64,000 bases of DNA from Clostridioides difficile ATCC 9689 = DSM 1296 (GTDB lineage: Bacteria; Bacillota; Clostridia; Peptostreptococcales; Peptostreptococcaceae), in the NCBI RefSeq assembly GCF_001077535.1, contig NZ_CP011968.1, positions 3,844,001-3,908,000 of the forward strand, in the 5' to 3' direction. The position numbers and the translations under genes are program-made. Every line of letters starts with the position of its first letter. Position 1 is the first letter of the stretch. Below the pieces are notes generated by a model. That model saw only the letters and a program-made list of their open reading frames with translations. It searched no databases and had not been told where the DNA came from. Of this stretch, positions 9,039-18,037 are shown one piece after another.

Positions 9039-10109
9039 TTACTCTCCTAATATTATAAACTCTTTGGATGTCTTATTGAGTGGAACACCTTTTCCATCTA
9101 TTATAACAATATCATCTTCTATTCTAACTCCCCCTACATTTGGAATATAAATACCTGGCTCACAAGACATTACCATTCCTTCCACTAATATATCTTCACT
9201 ATTTGGATTTAAAGTGGGAACTTCACCATCTCCAAGACCTATACCATGACCCAGTCCATGATTAAAATATTCGCCAAATCCATGTTTATCTATAATTTTT
9301 CTAGCCACTTTGTCAACATCACTTGCCCTAGTTCCTTCCTTTATTGACTCTATTGCAGATAATTGTGCTTCCAATACTACATCATATATCTCTTTAATAA
9401 TTTTAGGAGGTTTACCTATAGATATTGTACGAGTCATGTCTGATTGATACCCTTGATAAACAACACCAAAATCTATTGTTATAGCTTCATTCACTTTCAA
9501 TTTTTTGTTTGTAGGTCTTCCATGTGGCATTGCACCTCTTTCTCCTGATACCACTATTGTTTCAAAAGACATTCCACTTGCACCTTTTTTTAATGCATGA
9601 TACTGAATTAGAGCTGATACTTCTAGCTCAGTCATATCTTTTTTAATTTCAGAAATAACCTCATCAAATACTTCATCTGTAATTTCACAAGCCTTTTTAA
9701 TAAGTTCAATTTCTTCTTTAGATTTTATAGCCCTTAGCTTCCATAATTCATTTGTTATTAAATTGATTTCAAAACCTTCATTTTTTAGTGAAAGATACTC
9801 TTGTATACTCATAGCTTGGTTTTCTATTGCTAACTTTTTTATATTTAATTCTTTTAATAACTCAATTATAGTTGGTATATAAGAACCTTGAGATACAATC
9901 CTTTTTATGAAACCAGTCGTTTTTTTATCTGCTTCATCAATATATCTGCCATCTAGAATTTGATAATTTTTATCCTTAGTAACAAGCACATATACACCAC
10001 TACCTGATAAAGCTCCTATATATCTTTTAGTATTTTTTGCTTTAATCAAAAGAGCGTCAACACCTCTTTTATAGATTAAGGATACTAATCTCTCCATTGT
10101 ATTATTCAT
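9039..10109 (-). CDS. M24 family Xaa-Pro aminopeptidase
   Basis: This 356-residue metallopeptidase has an N-terminal creatinase-like domain and a C-terminal pita-bread domain. Metal ligands are visible in ITIDFGVVYQGYQSDMTRT, in NHGLGHGIGLG and in MSCEPGIYIP and VRIEDDIVI. It should release an N-terminal residue preceding proline. No strong ribosome site is seen before the first Met; the Met four codons later (MERLVSL) is an alternative start. It lies within the PTS operon. Confidence 0.9.
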   Translation of the reverse strand: MNNTMERLVSLIYKRGVDALLIKAKNTKRYIGALSGSGVYVLVTKDKNYQILDGRYIDEADKKTTGFIKRIVSQGSYIPTIIELLKELNIKKLAIENQAMSIQEYLSLKNEGFEINLITNELWKLRAIKSKEEIELIKKACEITDEVFDEVISEIKKDMTELEVSALIQYHALKKGASGMSFETIVVSGERGAMPHGRPTNKKLKVNEAITIDFGVVYQGYQSDMTRTISIGKPPKIIKEIYDVVLEAQLSAIESIKEGTRASDVDKVARKIIDKHGFGEYFNHGLGHGIGLGDGEVPTLNPNSEDILVEGMVMSCEPGIYIPNVGGVRIEDDIVIIDGKGVPLNKTSKEFIILGE

Positions 10110-10118
10110 AACAAAATA

Positions 10119-11441
10119 TTAGAAATCCAATCCTAAATCATCCAATAAGTCTTCTTCTTCTTTAGAGAATATATTCTTAGTTTCTTCTTTTTGTTTTTTA
10201 TTATTTTGTTGACGTTCCATTATTTTAAAGAATGGCCAATATAATAAAACTGCTAATACTAATTGCAATGCATTTGCTAATATAGAATGCCAATCTCCAT
10301 TAGTTAAAAATCCTTCTAAGAATACCCCTACATATGGAGGGTCAAATACTGGCTTTGCTAACCATCCCCAGTGCATAAAAAACATTGGTAGTGTACCTAT
10401 TATAGCTCCACCAAATACATGTGGTATAAACATTATTGGATTTAATATTATCGGTGCTCCAAATAATATTGGTTCATTTATCCCAAATAATGCAGGGAAT
10501 AATGATACACGTCCAATCTTCTTATAGGAAGCATTTTTTGATAACATACATGCAATTACACAACCTATACTAATTCCACATCCTGTAAATCCAAAGAATG
10601 CACTTGAAGCTCCTGCTGTAAAGAAATGAGGTATTGTTTCTCCAGCTTGCATAGCTGCTATGTTTTCAGCTATAAATGTAATCATTATAGGTCTAGTTAT
10701 AGGACTAAATACTGATGAATGTATTCCAAAAAAGAATATAGTACATATAGCAAAGTTAAGTGCAAGAACTGACCATGGGTTATCCATACTTCCTACTAAT
10801 GGAGATAAAAATTGAGTAAGTATCTGTGGAGGTAATTCTCCAAATACTTTTAATGAAATAAAACGAGCAACTATAAAAGTTCCACAAACTATTATAGTAG
10901 TAGGTATTAATTCAAAAGACCTAGATACAAAATCAGGTACATTTTCTGGCATTTTTATTGTGATATTCTTCTTATTACAAAAATTATATAACTCCACAGA
11001 ACCAAGCCCTGCTATCATACCTGTAAATAGCCCTTTAGCTCCTAAATTTCCTATTTCTAAAGCTCCATCTGGTGTAAATGAGGCTACTAGGAATAAAAAG
11101 GAAAAAGTTGATAGTGCAACACAACCTGGTATATATAATTTATAGTAGTTCCCCAGATTAAAAGCAATACACATACAAGCATATAATCCTATTAAACCTA
11201 TGGAAAGACTTACTGGTAAATCCAATATTGCTGAATTGTTAAGTATGAATTTGCTTATTGGATTATTTTCTCCAAGCATATTTGGAAGTGCTGGAAGTAT
11301 TGCAAATATACTTCCTAATATTGTGAATGGTGTCATAGCAACCATACCAGCCTTTATAGAACCAAGGTGACGTTGATTGTCAACCTTATGAGCTAAAGGC
11401 ATAAATACTCTATTCATAAATGCTTCAAATTTTGAAAACAT
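10119..11441 (-). CDS. PTS lactose/cellobiose-type IIC permease
   Basis: This 440-residue protein has about ten hydrophobic segments and matches the Lac/Cel (diacetylchitobiose) IIC family. The ALFGINEPILFGAPIILNP block near residue 313 contains the conserved substrate-binding Glu. It would move a beta-glycoside or amino-sugar disaccharide with phosphorylation by the IIB at 11473 and IIA at 11905. The C-terminus is charged and cytoplasmic. Neighbouring peptidases are unusual partners and leave the substrate open. Confidence 0.93.
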   Translation of the reverse strand: MFSKFEAFMNRVFMPLAHKVDNQRHLGSIKAGMVAMTPFTILGSIFAILPALPNMLGENNPISKFILNNSAILDLPVSLSIGLIGLYACMCIAFNLGNYYKLYIPGCVALSTFSFLFLVASFTPDGALEIGNLGAKGLFTGMIAGLGSVELYNFCNKKNITIKMPENVPDFVSRSFELIPTTIIVCGTFIVARFISLKVFGELPPQILTQFLSPLVGSMDNPWSVLALNFAICTIFFFGIHSSVFSPITRPIMITFIAENIAAMQAGETIPHFFTAGASSAFFGFTGCGISIGCVIACMLSKNASYKKIGRVSLFPALFGINEPILFGAPIILNPIMFIPHVFGGAIIGTLPMFFMHWGWLAKPVFDPPYVGVFLEGFLTNGDWHSILANALQLVLAVLLYWPFFKIMERQQNNKKQKEETKNIFSKEEEDLLDDLGLDF

Positions 11442-11472
11442 ATCTAATCTCCCTTTTCCCTCATTATTTTTA

Positions 11473-11808
11473 TTATCCTTGAGCTAATTGATGTTTCTTA
11501 TAAGTTATTAATGCCAACTTCATAACTGTAGCTCCATCCATTTTTCCATATACATCTTTATCTATTACTGCAAAAGGCTTATTTTTTGGCTCTAATATTC
11601 CTTTTAAGAAGTCTATTTTGTGAGCTATTTGAGGACCTATAAGTACTATATCCCAATCATCAACTTCACTTTCTATTGAATCTGCTGGTATAGCTGTAAA
11701 CTCAAAATCTTTTTCATTGAGTTTAGCACTCTCTTTTACCACCTTTTTCATATTTTGCATTAACATATTAGTAGAAAATCCACCTGCACAACATAATAAT
11801 ATTTTCAT
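11473..11808 (-). CDS. PTS lactose/cellobiose-type IIB component
   Basis: The 111-residue cytoplasmic IIB domain carries the phosphocysteine in MKILLCCAGGFSTN, most likely C7. It relays phosphate from IIA to the incoming sugar. An AGGAGG site precedes the ATG. It lies between separate IIA and IIC genes on one transcript. Confidence 0.93.
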   Translation of the reverse strand: MKILLCCAGGFSTNMLMQNMKKVVKESAKLNEKDFEFTAIPADSIESEVDDWDIVLIGPQIAHKIDFLKGILEPKNKPFAVIDKDVYGKMDGATVMKLALITYKKHQLAQG

Positions 11809-11904
11809 AATAATTCCTCCTAAAGTTTGTATTTTTATTATCTCTTAAAAGCATCTAAACTTTTAAAAGAATTTTTACATAAATAATCTATTTCTACATT
11901 ACAA

Positions 11905-12210
11905 TTACTTATCGAGACAATATATCAAAGCCTCTATCAAGTCTTTTGCTAGCTGAGAAGTCATATAGTGGTCTTGAGCATGTACCATTAAAAGACTCAT
12001 TGCTGGACTTTCAACATCTTCATTTAAATCTTGAGTTATTAATTCTGTTTGTATCCTGTGAGCTTCAATATCTATTTTACGAGCTTCCTCTATTAACAAT
12101 TTTGCTCCTTTAAAATCTTTTGACTTCACTTTTTTTAAAGCCTCAAAAGCTTTCGATTTACTCTCTCCTGCAGTTGATATAAGTTCCATTATTTGTACTT
12201 CTGTTGACAT
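11905..12210 (-). CDS. PTS lactose/cellobiose-type IIA component
   Basis: The 101-residue all-helical IIA of the Lac family has the active His at about H77 in LLMVHAQDHYM. It takes phosphate from HPr and passes it to IIB. An AAAGGAG site lies upstream. It lies 14 bases after the M42 peptidase gene. Confidence 0.93.
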   Translation of the reverse strand: MSTEVQIMELISTAGESKSKAFEALKKVKSKDFKGAKLLIEEARKIDIEAHRIQTELITQDLNEDVESPAMSLLMVHAQDHYMTSQLAKDLIEALIYCLDK

Positions 12211-12224
12211 TTTCTTATTCTCCT

Positions 12225-13268
12225 TTAGATAAAATTTCTTATATGTTTATATTGTTCTTCATCAAAATTTAAAATTAACTGTGTATACAATCTTATAATG
12301 TTCTCCAAATCTTTATTACTTACTATTGAAAATGCACAATGACCATATCTAACTGGTACACAAGTTACTACACAAGGTTTCCCTTCATTTACGAGATGTG
12401 CTTCTCCTCCATCAGTCCCACCTGATTCAAACATATCATGTTGAAGTGGTATATTATTTTTATCAGCAATTTCCATTACATAATCTATCATTTTTCTACT
12501 AGGGACTAGAGTCCTATCTCTATGCATTAGCATTACACCTTTATCAATTTGTTTCTGATTTGTATAGTCTCTCACAAACTCATTTTTAGCACATGCTACA
12601 TCTATTACAAATACTATATCTGGATTTATTAGCTGTGTTGATGTCTTTGCTCCCCTTATTCCAACCTCTTCACTACTTGTAGCCGCAAAGTGAATATTAC
12701 AATTTAGATTTTCTTTCCTAAGTTCTTTTAAAACTTCTCCCATCACAAAACATCCTATCCTATCATCAAAAGCCTTTCCCACTAATCGGTCTGGTAAAGT
12801 AAATTCCTCAAAGCTTGTTGTATATGTTACCATATCCCCAACATTAATCCCTAGGTTATATACATCTTCTTCTGTATATGCTCCAATATCTGCATATATA
12901 TTTTCAGCCTTACCATTATTATATGTAGCATTTATGACAGCGGGGATTTTCTTCCCTTCTTTTGTTGTAATTCTAACTTTTTGTACAAACTGTGCAAGAG
13001 GTTTTACTCCTCCTATTGTTATTAAGTGAATCATACCAAGTTTGTCTATACTTCTCACCATAAATCCAACTTCATCCATATGAGCACAAATCATTACGTT
13101 TGGTGCACTCTCATCTTTTATTTTAGAAAAGATGATACTCCCTAGCCCATCACAGATAATTTTATCACTATAAGCTTTTAGTTCTTCCAATAAAACATGT
13201 CTAACCTCTTCTTCATTAGATGCTATACCATCTGCTTCTGACAACCTCTTAAAAAACTCTATATTCAT
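12225..13268 (-). CDS. M42 family metallopeptidase (glutamyl aminopeptidase / endoglucanase-like)
   Basis: These 347 residues belong to the M42 co-catalytic metallopeptidases. Ligand motifs include ICAHMDEVGFM near residue 70, GKAFDDRIGCFV near residue 170, TSSEEVGIRGA near residue 205 and FVIDVA. It should be a cytoplasmic aminopeptidase acting on small peptides. It starts two bases after the regulator gene ends, with its GGGAGG site inside that gene, implying translational coupling. Confidence 0.92.
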   Translation of the reverse strand: MNIEFFKRLSEADGIASNEEEVRHVLLEELKAYSDKIICDGLGSIIFSKIKDESAPNVMICAHMDEVGFMVRSIDKLGMIHLITIGGVKPLAQFVQKVRITTKEGKKIPAVINATYNNGKAENIYADIGAYTEEDVYNLGINVGDMVTYTTSFEEFTLPDRLVGKAFDDRIGCFVMGEVLKELRKENLNCNIHFAATSSEEVGIRGAKTSTQLINPDIVFVIDVACAKNEFVRDYTNQKQIDKGVMLMHRDRTLVPSRKMIDYVMEIADKNNIPLQHDMFESGGTDGGEAHLVNEGKPCVVTCVPVRYGHCAFSIVSNKDLENIIRLYTQLILNFDEEQYKHIRNFI

Positions 13269-13270
13269 GT

Positions 13271-15172
13271 CTAACCTCCCAGATAGATTTTTAACTTATA
13301 CATAAACTCTTCATAAGATTGTGACTTATTTAGCATGTCTACCATATCCTTATTTGCCATAATCTTACTTAAATATTTAGATATTTGCTTATGAAGTTCT
13401 AAATTTCCCTTTATTAATGAAATCATGAAAATAATTTTAGGCACCCTATTTTCATAAATAATATCAGTTTGTATCAAAGCTACTGATATTATATTTTTGT
13501 TTCCTGTCATCTCGATTGGATGAGGTATAGCCACCCCATTTGTATAAATAGTACTCAAATAGCTTTCTCTTTCCCATACATCTTTGGGATAGGTTGGAGA
13601 ACAAGCTCCCTCGTCAACTATACATTTTGACATACTATCAAGGATATCCTTATACTTAGCTTTATCTTTTATACACCTAAAGTGATTCTTATCAAATAGA
13701 CCTAATATATATTGTTTTGGGCTTGATATATTTCCTATATGGTCTGCAAATCTAACACTTTCTTTAATATCTAAATAATCCAATTCGTCTAAAATTTCAT
13801 TTATAAGTATAACTGGAGCATTTATTTCAAATAAAAGATTTGTTATTGAAAAAATCAAATCTGGTGCAAATTCTATTACAGCTTTTTCTTCTAGTAATGA
13901 AAAATTTCTTATCTCAGCATTTGGAAAAATTTCTTTAAGTCTTAAATTTATCAAAAATGCACTACCTCCACCAGAAGAGCATATTATTGCTATTTTATAT
14001 TTTTTATTAAAATTAGCTTCTTCTCTCTTTTCAAAAGGAACAGCAATGTGAGTAGCTATAAACCCTATTTCATCTTGACTTATTTTTATATGATACTCAT
14101 TTTCTATGATTTTTGAAAATTGAATAGATAAGTTAAAAACAGTTGGATACTGTTGACTTATTTTAACTGAAAAAGGATTTATTATCTTGTGGTTCTTCTT
14201 TATACGTTCTATTAAACATGCAATATGTAAGTAAAATAAGTTAAAAAACTCTTTATCTTCTAAAAAATTAGAGTTATATTTTTTATCTATCTCTCTAAAA
14301 AATTCGAACATAATATCTTGAAGTTTATTCTTATCAATATTCTTTATAGTGGCTTTCTTATCTTTAGTCTTTAGTTTTATAAGCTCCTTTAAATAATACT
14401 TTTCATCATAATTAAGGTTATATTTTTTATCTCTAAAAATTTTATCTAATAATTTATCTATAATTAAATCTTCTGTATATAATTTTAAATCGCTAGCATT
14501 TCCCACTACTCTCATACTAACTCTTATATACAATATAATAATTTGTGCTAATATTTCCTCAAGTTCTGTTAAATTTGCTTCTAAATCATGTTCATTAAGT
14601 ACATTTTTTATTGTACTTCTAATATTAGCTAATTTTAAATTATCTATAAACTTATTCCTGTACTCTGTTATATTTCTATTCCCTCTAAAATAACTATCCA
14701 CCAATATACTTTGAATTTCTTTTATAGAACCTTCTATTTTAATTCCATAATGAGCCTTTCGCTCTAGTTTTAATTCTGTATCCTTTATCTTTTCATCTAT
14801 CTTTTTTAAATCATTTTTTATTTGGGATGAACTTACTAGAAATTTTTTACTTAACTGTTCTATAGTTTTATAACCTTCATTTACTAAAAGCTCTACTATT
14901 ATAGACTCCAACCGTTGTTCTGGATTTTCAACTAAATCTGAGGGTAAGTTTCTTAGATAATGCTCGAATTTATCTTGGTCTTTAATATTTAGAATATATC
15001 CTAATTTAGACTTATATTCTAATTTAAAACCATTACATTCTTTTATAGTTTCTATCTTTTTTATTTCATTTCTGATAGTTCGAGTAGATACCCCCAACTT
15101 ATCTGCAAAATAATCTATGTTTAGATAACCACTACTATTTTTTAATGTTTCAAGAATAATGCGTTCTCTCAT
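13271..15172 (-). CDS. BglG/LicR-type PRD transcriptional activator with PTS domains
   Basis: The 633 residues contain an N-terminal HTH domain (about 1-60), a second HTH-like segment, and PRD modules with conserved His in LFYLHIACLIERI and GFIATHIAVPF. A IIB-like domain starts at KIAIICSSGGGSAF, and a C-terminal IIA Fru/Mtl-like domain has its His in GVAIPHPIE. It should sense PTS flux and activate the operon it heads. The start has a strong GGGAGGTGG site. Confidence 0.9.
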   Translation of the reverse strand: MRERIILETLKNSSGYLNIDYFADKLGVSTRTIRNEIKKIETIKECNGFKLEYKSKLGYILNIKDQDKFEHYLRNLPSDLVENPEQRLESIIVELLVNEGYKTIEQLSKKFLVSSSQIKNDLKKIDEKIKDTELKLERKAHYGIKIEGSIKEIQSILVDSYFRGNRNITEYRNKFIDNLKLANIRSTIKNVLNEHDLEANLTELEEILAQIIILYIRVSMRVVGNASDLKLYTEDLIIDKLLDKIFRDKKYNLNYDEKYYLKELIKLKTKDKKATIKNIDKNKLQDIMFEFFREIDKKYNSNFLEDKEFFNLFYLHIACLIERIKKNHKIINPFSVKISQQYPTVFNLSIQFSKIIENEYHIKISQDEIGFIATHIAVPFEKREEANFNKKYKIAIICSSGGGSAFLINLRLKEIFPNAEIRNFSLLEEKAVIEFAPDLIFSITNLLFEINAPVILINEILDELDYLDIKESVRFADHIGNISSPKQYILGLFDKNHFRCIKDKAKYKDILDSMSKCIVDEGACSPTYPKDVWERESYLSTIYTNGVAIPHPIEMTGNKNIISVALIQTDIIYENRVPKIIFMISLIKGNLELHKQISKYLSKIMANKDMVDMLNKSQSYEEFMYKLKIYLGG

Positions 15173-15497
15173 ATCCCCACCTCCCTCAGTGTTATTATTG
15201 TGTTTTTTAAAGTGGTATAAAAAATATTTTTTATAAAAACAATCTTTTCTTTTTATTTAAGAATTTTATATCCTAGTATATTTTAATTCCACAATTTAAT
15301 ATAAATATTTTATAATAATAAAATATATAGTTCAATTTTTAGTATATTTTAATTATATATGTAATACTTTACCAATAAAAGCTGATATTTTTCATCAATT
15401 AAATGAAAAAAATACACCATTTACATATAATTAATATAAATTTTTCATATAACAAATATCCTAAACTTATCTAAAATAAATTTAGGATATTTTATTT
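15173..15497. other. Intergenic region upstream of the PRD regulator
   Basis: This 325-base AT-rich stretch must hold the promoter of the regulator-PTS operon. I could not fix a convincing -35/-10 pair and saw no -24/-12 element. A hairpin near 15454-15493 ends the aldolase transcript. Confidence 0.5.
15454..15493 (-). terminator. Terminator of agaS-aldolase operon
   Basis: AAATATCCTAAA pairs with TTTAGGATATTT across a 15-base loop, directly after the aldolase stop codon. The following T-tract is weak. Confidence 0.55.
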
Positions 15498-16349
15498 TTA
15501 TACTCTATTTACAGACCCACACACTTTAATCTTTTCTTTCACAAAATCCTTTACTGATTGAAGCCCTGCTAATCCATACTTTTTAGGGTCTATAACCTCA
15601 GAATCTTCATCTAAAACTTTTTTAACCCCTTTACTATATGCAATTCTTAATTCAGTTGCATAGTTAACTTTTGCAATACCTCTTTTTATAGCTTCTTTTA
15701 TAATATCATCATGTATTCCTGAACCTCCATGCAATACTAAAGGTATTGAAACTACATTTTTAATTTCTGATAACCTATCTAAATCTATTTTAGGTTCACC
15801 CTTATACAATCCATGTGCAGTACCTATAGCAATAGCCAATGAAGATATTCCTGTTCTATCGACAAACTCTTTTGCCTCTTTTGGATTTGTATAATCATTA
15901 CTATTCCCGCCATCTAAATCATCTTCTTTTCCACCAACTTTCCCAAGTTCTGCTTCCACTGGTATAAGAGAAGGACTACATGCTTTTACTACTGATTTAG
16001 ATATAGATATATTATTTTCAAAGCTTTCATGAGAACCATCTATCATTATTGATGTATATCCACTTCTTAAAGCTTTCATTGCAAGGTCAAAACTTGAACC
16101 ATGGTCCAGATGCATTGCTACAGGTATATTTACTCTTTCTGCAGCAACCTTTGCATTTGCTAGATAATAATCAAGACCTGCATATTTTACAGTAGATGGA
16201 GTAGTTTGTAATATTACTGGAGAATTTAACTCCTCAGCAGCTTCTATAACAGCAATTACCATTTCCATATTTTCTACATTAAATGCTCCTACTGCATACC
16301 CTTCATCTTGTGCCTTTTTAAGCATTGATGTTGTTGTTACTAATGCCAC
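15498..16349 (-). CDS. Class II ketose-bisphosphate aldolase, KbaY/GatY/Fba type
   Basis: This 283-residue zinc aldolase cleaves tagatose-1,6- or fructose-1,6-bisphosphate. Zinc ligands and catalytic residues are seen in AMHLDHGSSFD near residue 80, in PVEAELGKVGG near residue 133, in GTAHGLYKG near residue 175 and in LHGGSGI near residue 205. Translation starts at GTG, seven bases after GGGAGGG. With AgaS, a PfkB kinase and NagA nearby, tagatose-bisphosphate is the likelier substrate, but the sequence does not exclude fructose-bisphosphate. Confidence 0.88.
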   Translation of the reverse strand: MALVTTTSMLKKAQDEGYAVGAFNVENMEMVIAVIEAAEELNSPVILQTTPSTVKYAGLDYYLANAKVAAERVNIPVAMHLDHGSSFDLAMKALRSGYTSIMIDGSHESFENNISISKSVVKACSPSLIPVEAELGKVGGKEDDLDGGNSNDYTNPKEAKEFVDRTGISSLAIAIGTAHGLYKGEPKIDLDRLSEIKNVVSIPLVLHGGSGIHDDIIKEAIKRGIAKVNYATELRIAYSKGVKKVLDEDSEVIDPKKYGLAGLQSVKDFVKEKIKVCGSVNRV

Positions 16350-16397
16350 ATTGATACCCTCCCAAATTATTTAGTTATAATATTTTAATCTTATCTT

Positions 16398-17561
16398 TTA
16401 ATATTCATATATTGTTACACCTTTTACTACTCGATTTACTGTTCCTGTAGCTGATGGAGTATCTGGCTTATTTCCAACCTTTACCGATACAAACAATGCT
16501 ATAGTTTGTGCAAACAATATGTATGGCATTGCAAGATACACATCTGGTAATTTATTATACTTTTCTTTAAACTCAAACTTTGTTCCTGAGAAGTTATTTT
16601 CATTTTCTACTGACACTGCACAAGTGAATTTAGCAATTTTATCCCTTTTTATCTCCTCTAAAACATCTAAATCATATTTTCTTGTATATAAACAGTTAGA
16701 TACAAATTCAAATACAAGTGTATTTTCATCAATAAATGATTTTGGTCCGTGTCTAAACCCCATAGGAGAATCATACACTGTAGATATTTTTCCGGCTGTA
16801 AGTTCTAAAAGTTTTAGTTGTGCTTCTTGTGTCAAACCACCTAATCCTCCTGAACCTAAATATACAACTCTATCAAAATCTTTATTTATTAACTCATGTA
16901 TTTCATCTTTTCTATCTATAACATTTCTTCCCATTTCAATTATTGCATTTATATATGACTTTTCTACATCATCTTCTAAACTATCGAATATTAACATAGC
17001 AGATAACATCATACACGAAAAACTTCCTGTCATGGCAAAGCCTTCATCATTTGATTTTGATGGCATTAATAACAAGTAATTATTTTCGTCGTTTTTAGTC
17101 ATCTTAGCCAGTTCTCCTTCTGGATTACAAGTTATAGCTAAATGATAAAAATTATCTACAATCTTATTCCCTAAATTTAAAGCAGCCAAACTTTCAGGAC
17201 TATTTCCACTTCTTGCAAATGAAATTAATAATGTTGGTATATCTTTTTTTAAGTAATCATATGGGTTTGAAACTATATCCGTAGTAGGTATTGCTTCAAA
17301 TATGTATTTTCTTATGTCATTTTTATTTTTAAGGTAAGGAAGTATTGAATTTCCTATGTAAGCTGAAGTTCCAGCACCTGTAAATATAACTCTAAACTGC
17401 CCATGATTATTACTTATTGTATCTATGAATCTACTTAATTTTTCTTTGTTAGATTTATATATTTCATAAGTTTCTAACCATAATTCAGGCTGTTGTTTTA
17501 TTTCATTAGTTGTTATTATTGCACCTAAATCTTTTAGTTTTTGTTCTTCTAATTTAAACAT
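16398..17561 (-). CDS. agaS: AgaS-type SIS sugar isomerase/deaminase
   Basis: The protein (387 residues from the chosen start) has two SIS domains. The first runs from FTGAGTSAYIGNS, with SFARSGNSPES near residue 125; the second starts near VYLGSGGLGG. AgaS enzymes convert galactosamine-6-phosphate to tagatose-6-phosphate with loss of ammonia. The ATG at 17561 is preferred to the one six bases upstream because AAGGAG lies too close to the latter. It is first in an operon with the aldolase, behind a GntR-type promoter at 17827-17855 and two operators. Confidence 0.86.
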   Translation of the reverse strand: MFKLEEQKLKDLGAIITTNEIKQQPELWLETYEIYKSNKEKLSRFIDTISNNHGQFRVIFTGAGTSAYIGNSILPYLKNKNDIRKYIFEAIPTTDIVSNPYDYLKKDIPTLLISFARSGNSPESLAALNLGNKIVDNFYHLAITCNPEGELAKMTKNDENNYLLLMPSKSNDEGFAMTGSFSCMMLSAMLIFDSLEDDVEKSYINAIIEMGRNVIDRKDEIHELINKDFDRVVYLGSGGLGGLTQEAQLKLLELTAGKISTVYDSPMGFRHGPKSFIDENTLVFEFVSNCLYTRKYDLDVLEEIKRDKIAKFTCAVSVENENNFSGTKFEFKEKYNKLPDVYLAMPYILFAQTIALFVSVKVGNKPDTPSATGTVNRVVKGVTIYEY

Positions 17562-17602
17562 TTTCATTCTCCTTTCATACTTGTAACGTTTACATTTGGT
17601 AA

Positions 17603-17618
17603 TGAGGTTATAACCACT
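17603..17618 (-). promoter_or_regulatory. GntR-type operator, agaS proximal
   Basis: TGAGGTTATAACCACT is a near-palindrome matching the consensus of the three other sites in the cluster, with one weaker half. It lies about 42 bases before the agaS start, 202 bases centre to centre from the site at 17805. Two sites on one leader would allow looping or roadblock repression. Confidence 0.6.
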
Positions 17619-17804
17619 TTAAACTATAAAAAAATATACTCTTTTATAATTTTTTGCTTAGATTTTTTAGTACTACTTAAACTCACTATAAAATATACAC
17701 TATAGATTTTAATTAATTTTATAGTTTATCTTTAAAAATTTAATAAAATCATACTCTATATACTTTAGTATTTTTATTTTACGATAAAAACTTGTTCAGA
17801 CCAA

Positions 17805-17820
17805 AGTGGTAATTACCACT
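17805..17820 (-). promoter_or_regulatory. GntR-type operator, agaS promoter
   Basis: AGTGGTAATTACCACT is a perfect 16-bp palindrome resembling the TGGT-N4-ACCA sites of NagR/DasR regulators. It begins six bases after the -10 box of the agaS promoter, covering the likely transcription start. Confidence 0.8.
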
Positions 17821-17826
17821 AATCCA

Positions 17827-17855
17827 AATATAAATTAATTTGAATTTTTTGTCAA
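17827..17855 (-). promoter_or_regulatory. SigA-type promoter for agaS-aldolase
   Basis: On the minus strand TTGACA (complement 17850-17855) and TATATT (complement 17827-17832) are spaced by exactly 17 bases. The GntR operator follows at once, as at the kinase and gntR promoters. Confidence 0.75.
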
Positions 17856-17971
17856 TACATAAAATATTTATATCAATCAATTTTATGGATATCCTACAAA
17901 ATTACTTTATCAATATTTCTTATTTCGCTAATTTACTTATATAAGCTTTAAATTTATTTTTTAATACAAAG

Positions 17972-18000
17972 TTTACAAATTTATGTGTCTGAATTATAAT
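17972..18000 (+). promoter_or_regulatory. Promoter for the Gfo/Idh oxidoreductase gene
   Basis: TTTACA at 17972-17977 and TATAAT at 17995-18000 are separated by 17 bases. No GntR-type palindrome follows, so this gene may not share the neighbours' control. Confidence 0.6.
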
Positions 18001-18037
18001 CAATTCTGTAAATATAAAAACCTTAGGAGAAAGTATT

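Larger units (their letters stand above)
17568..18037. other. Divergent control region between agaS and the oxidoreductase gene
   Basis: This 470-base stretch holds no gene. It contains two GntR operators and a promoter directed to agaS, and a separate promoter directed to the Gfo/Idh gene. A cre-like TGTAACGTTTACA lies at 17582-17594, one base short of the usual spacing and therefore not claimed. Confidence 0.6.

Noticed and set aside
16519-17079. 186-codon plus-strand ORF inside agaS
   Set aside because: It is antisense to a clear SIS-domain gene, has no ribosome site, and its composition is that of a reverse-frame shadow.
17582-17594. cre-like TGTAACGTTTACA before agaS
   Set aside because: It is one base shorter than the usual 14-base cre palindrome; catabolite control is plausible but not supported by sequence alone.
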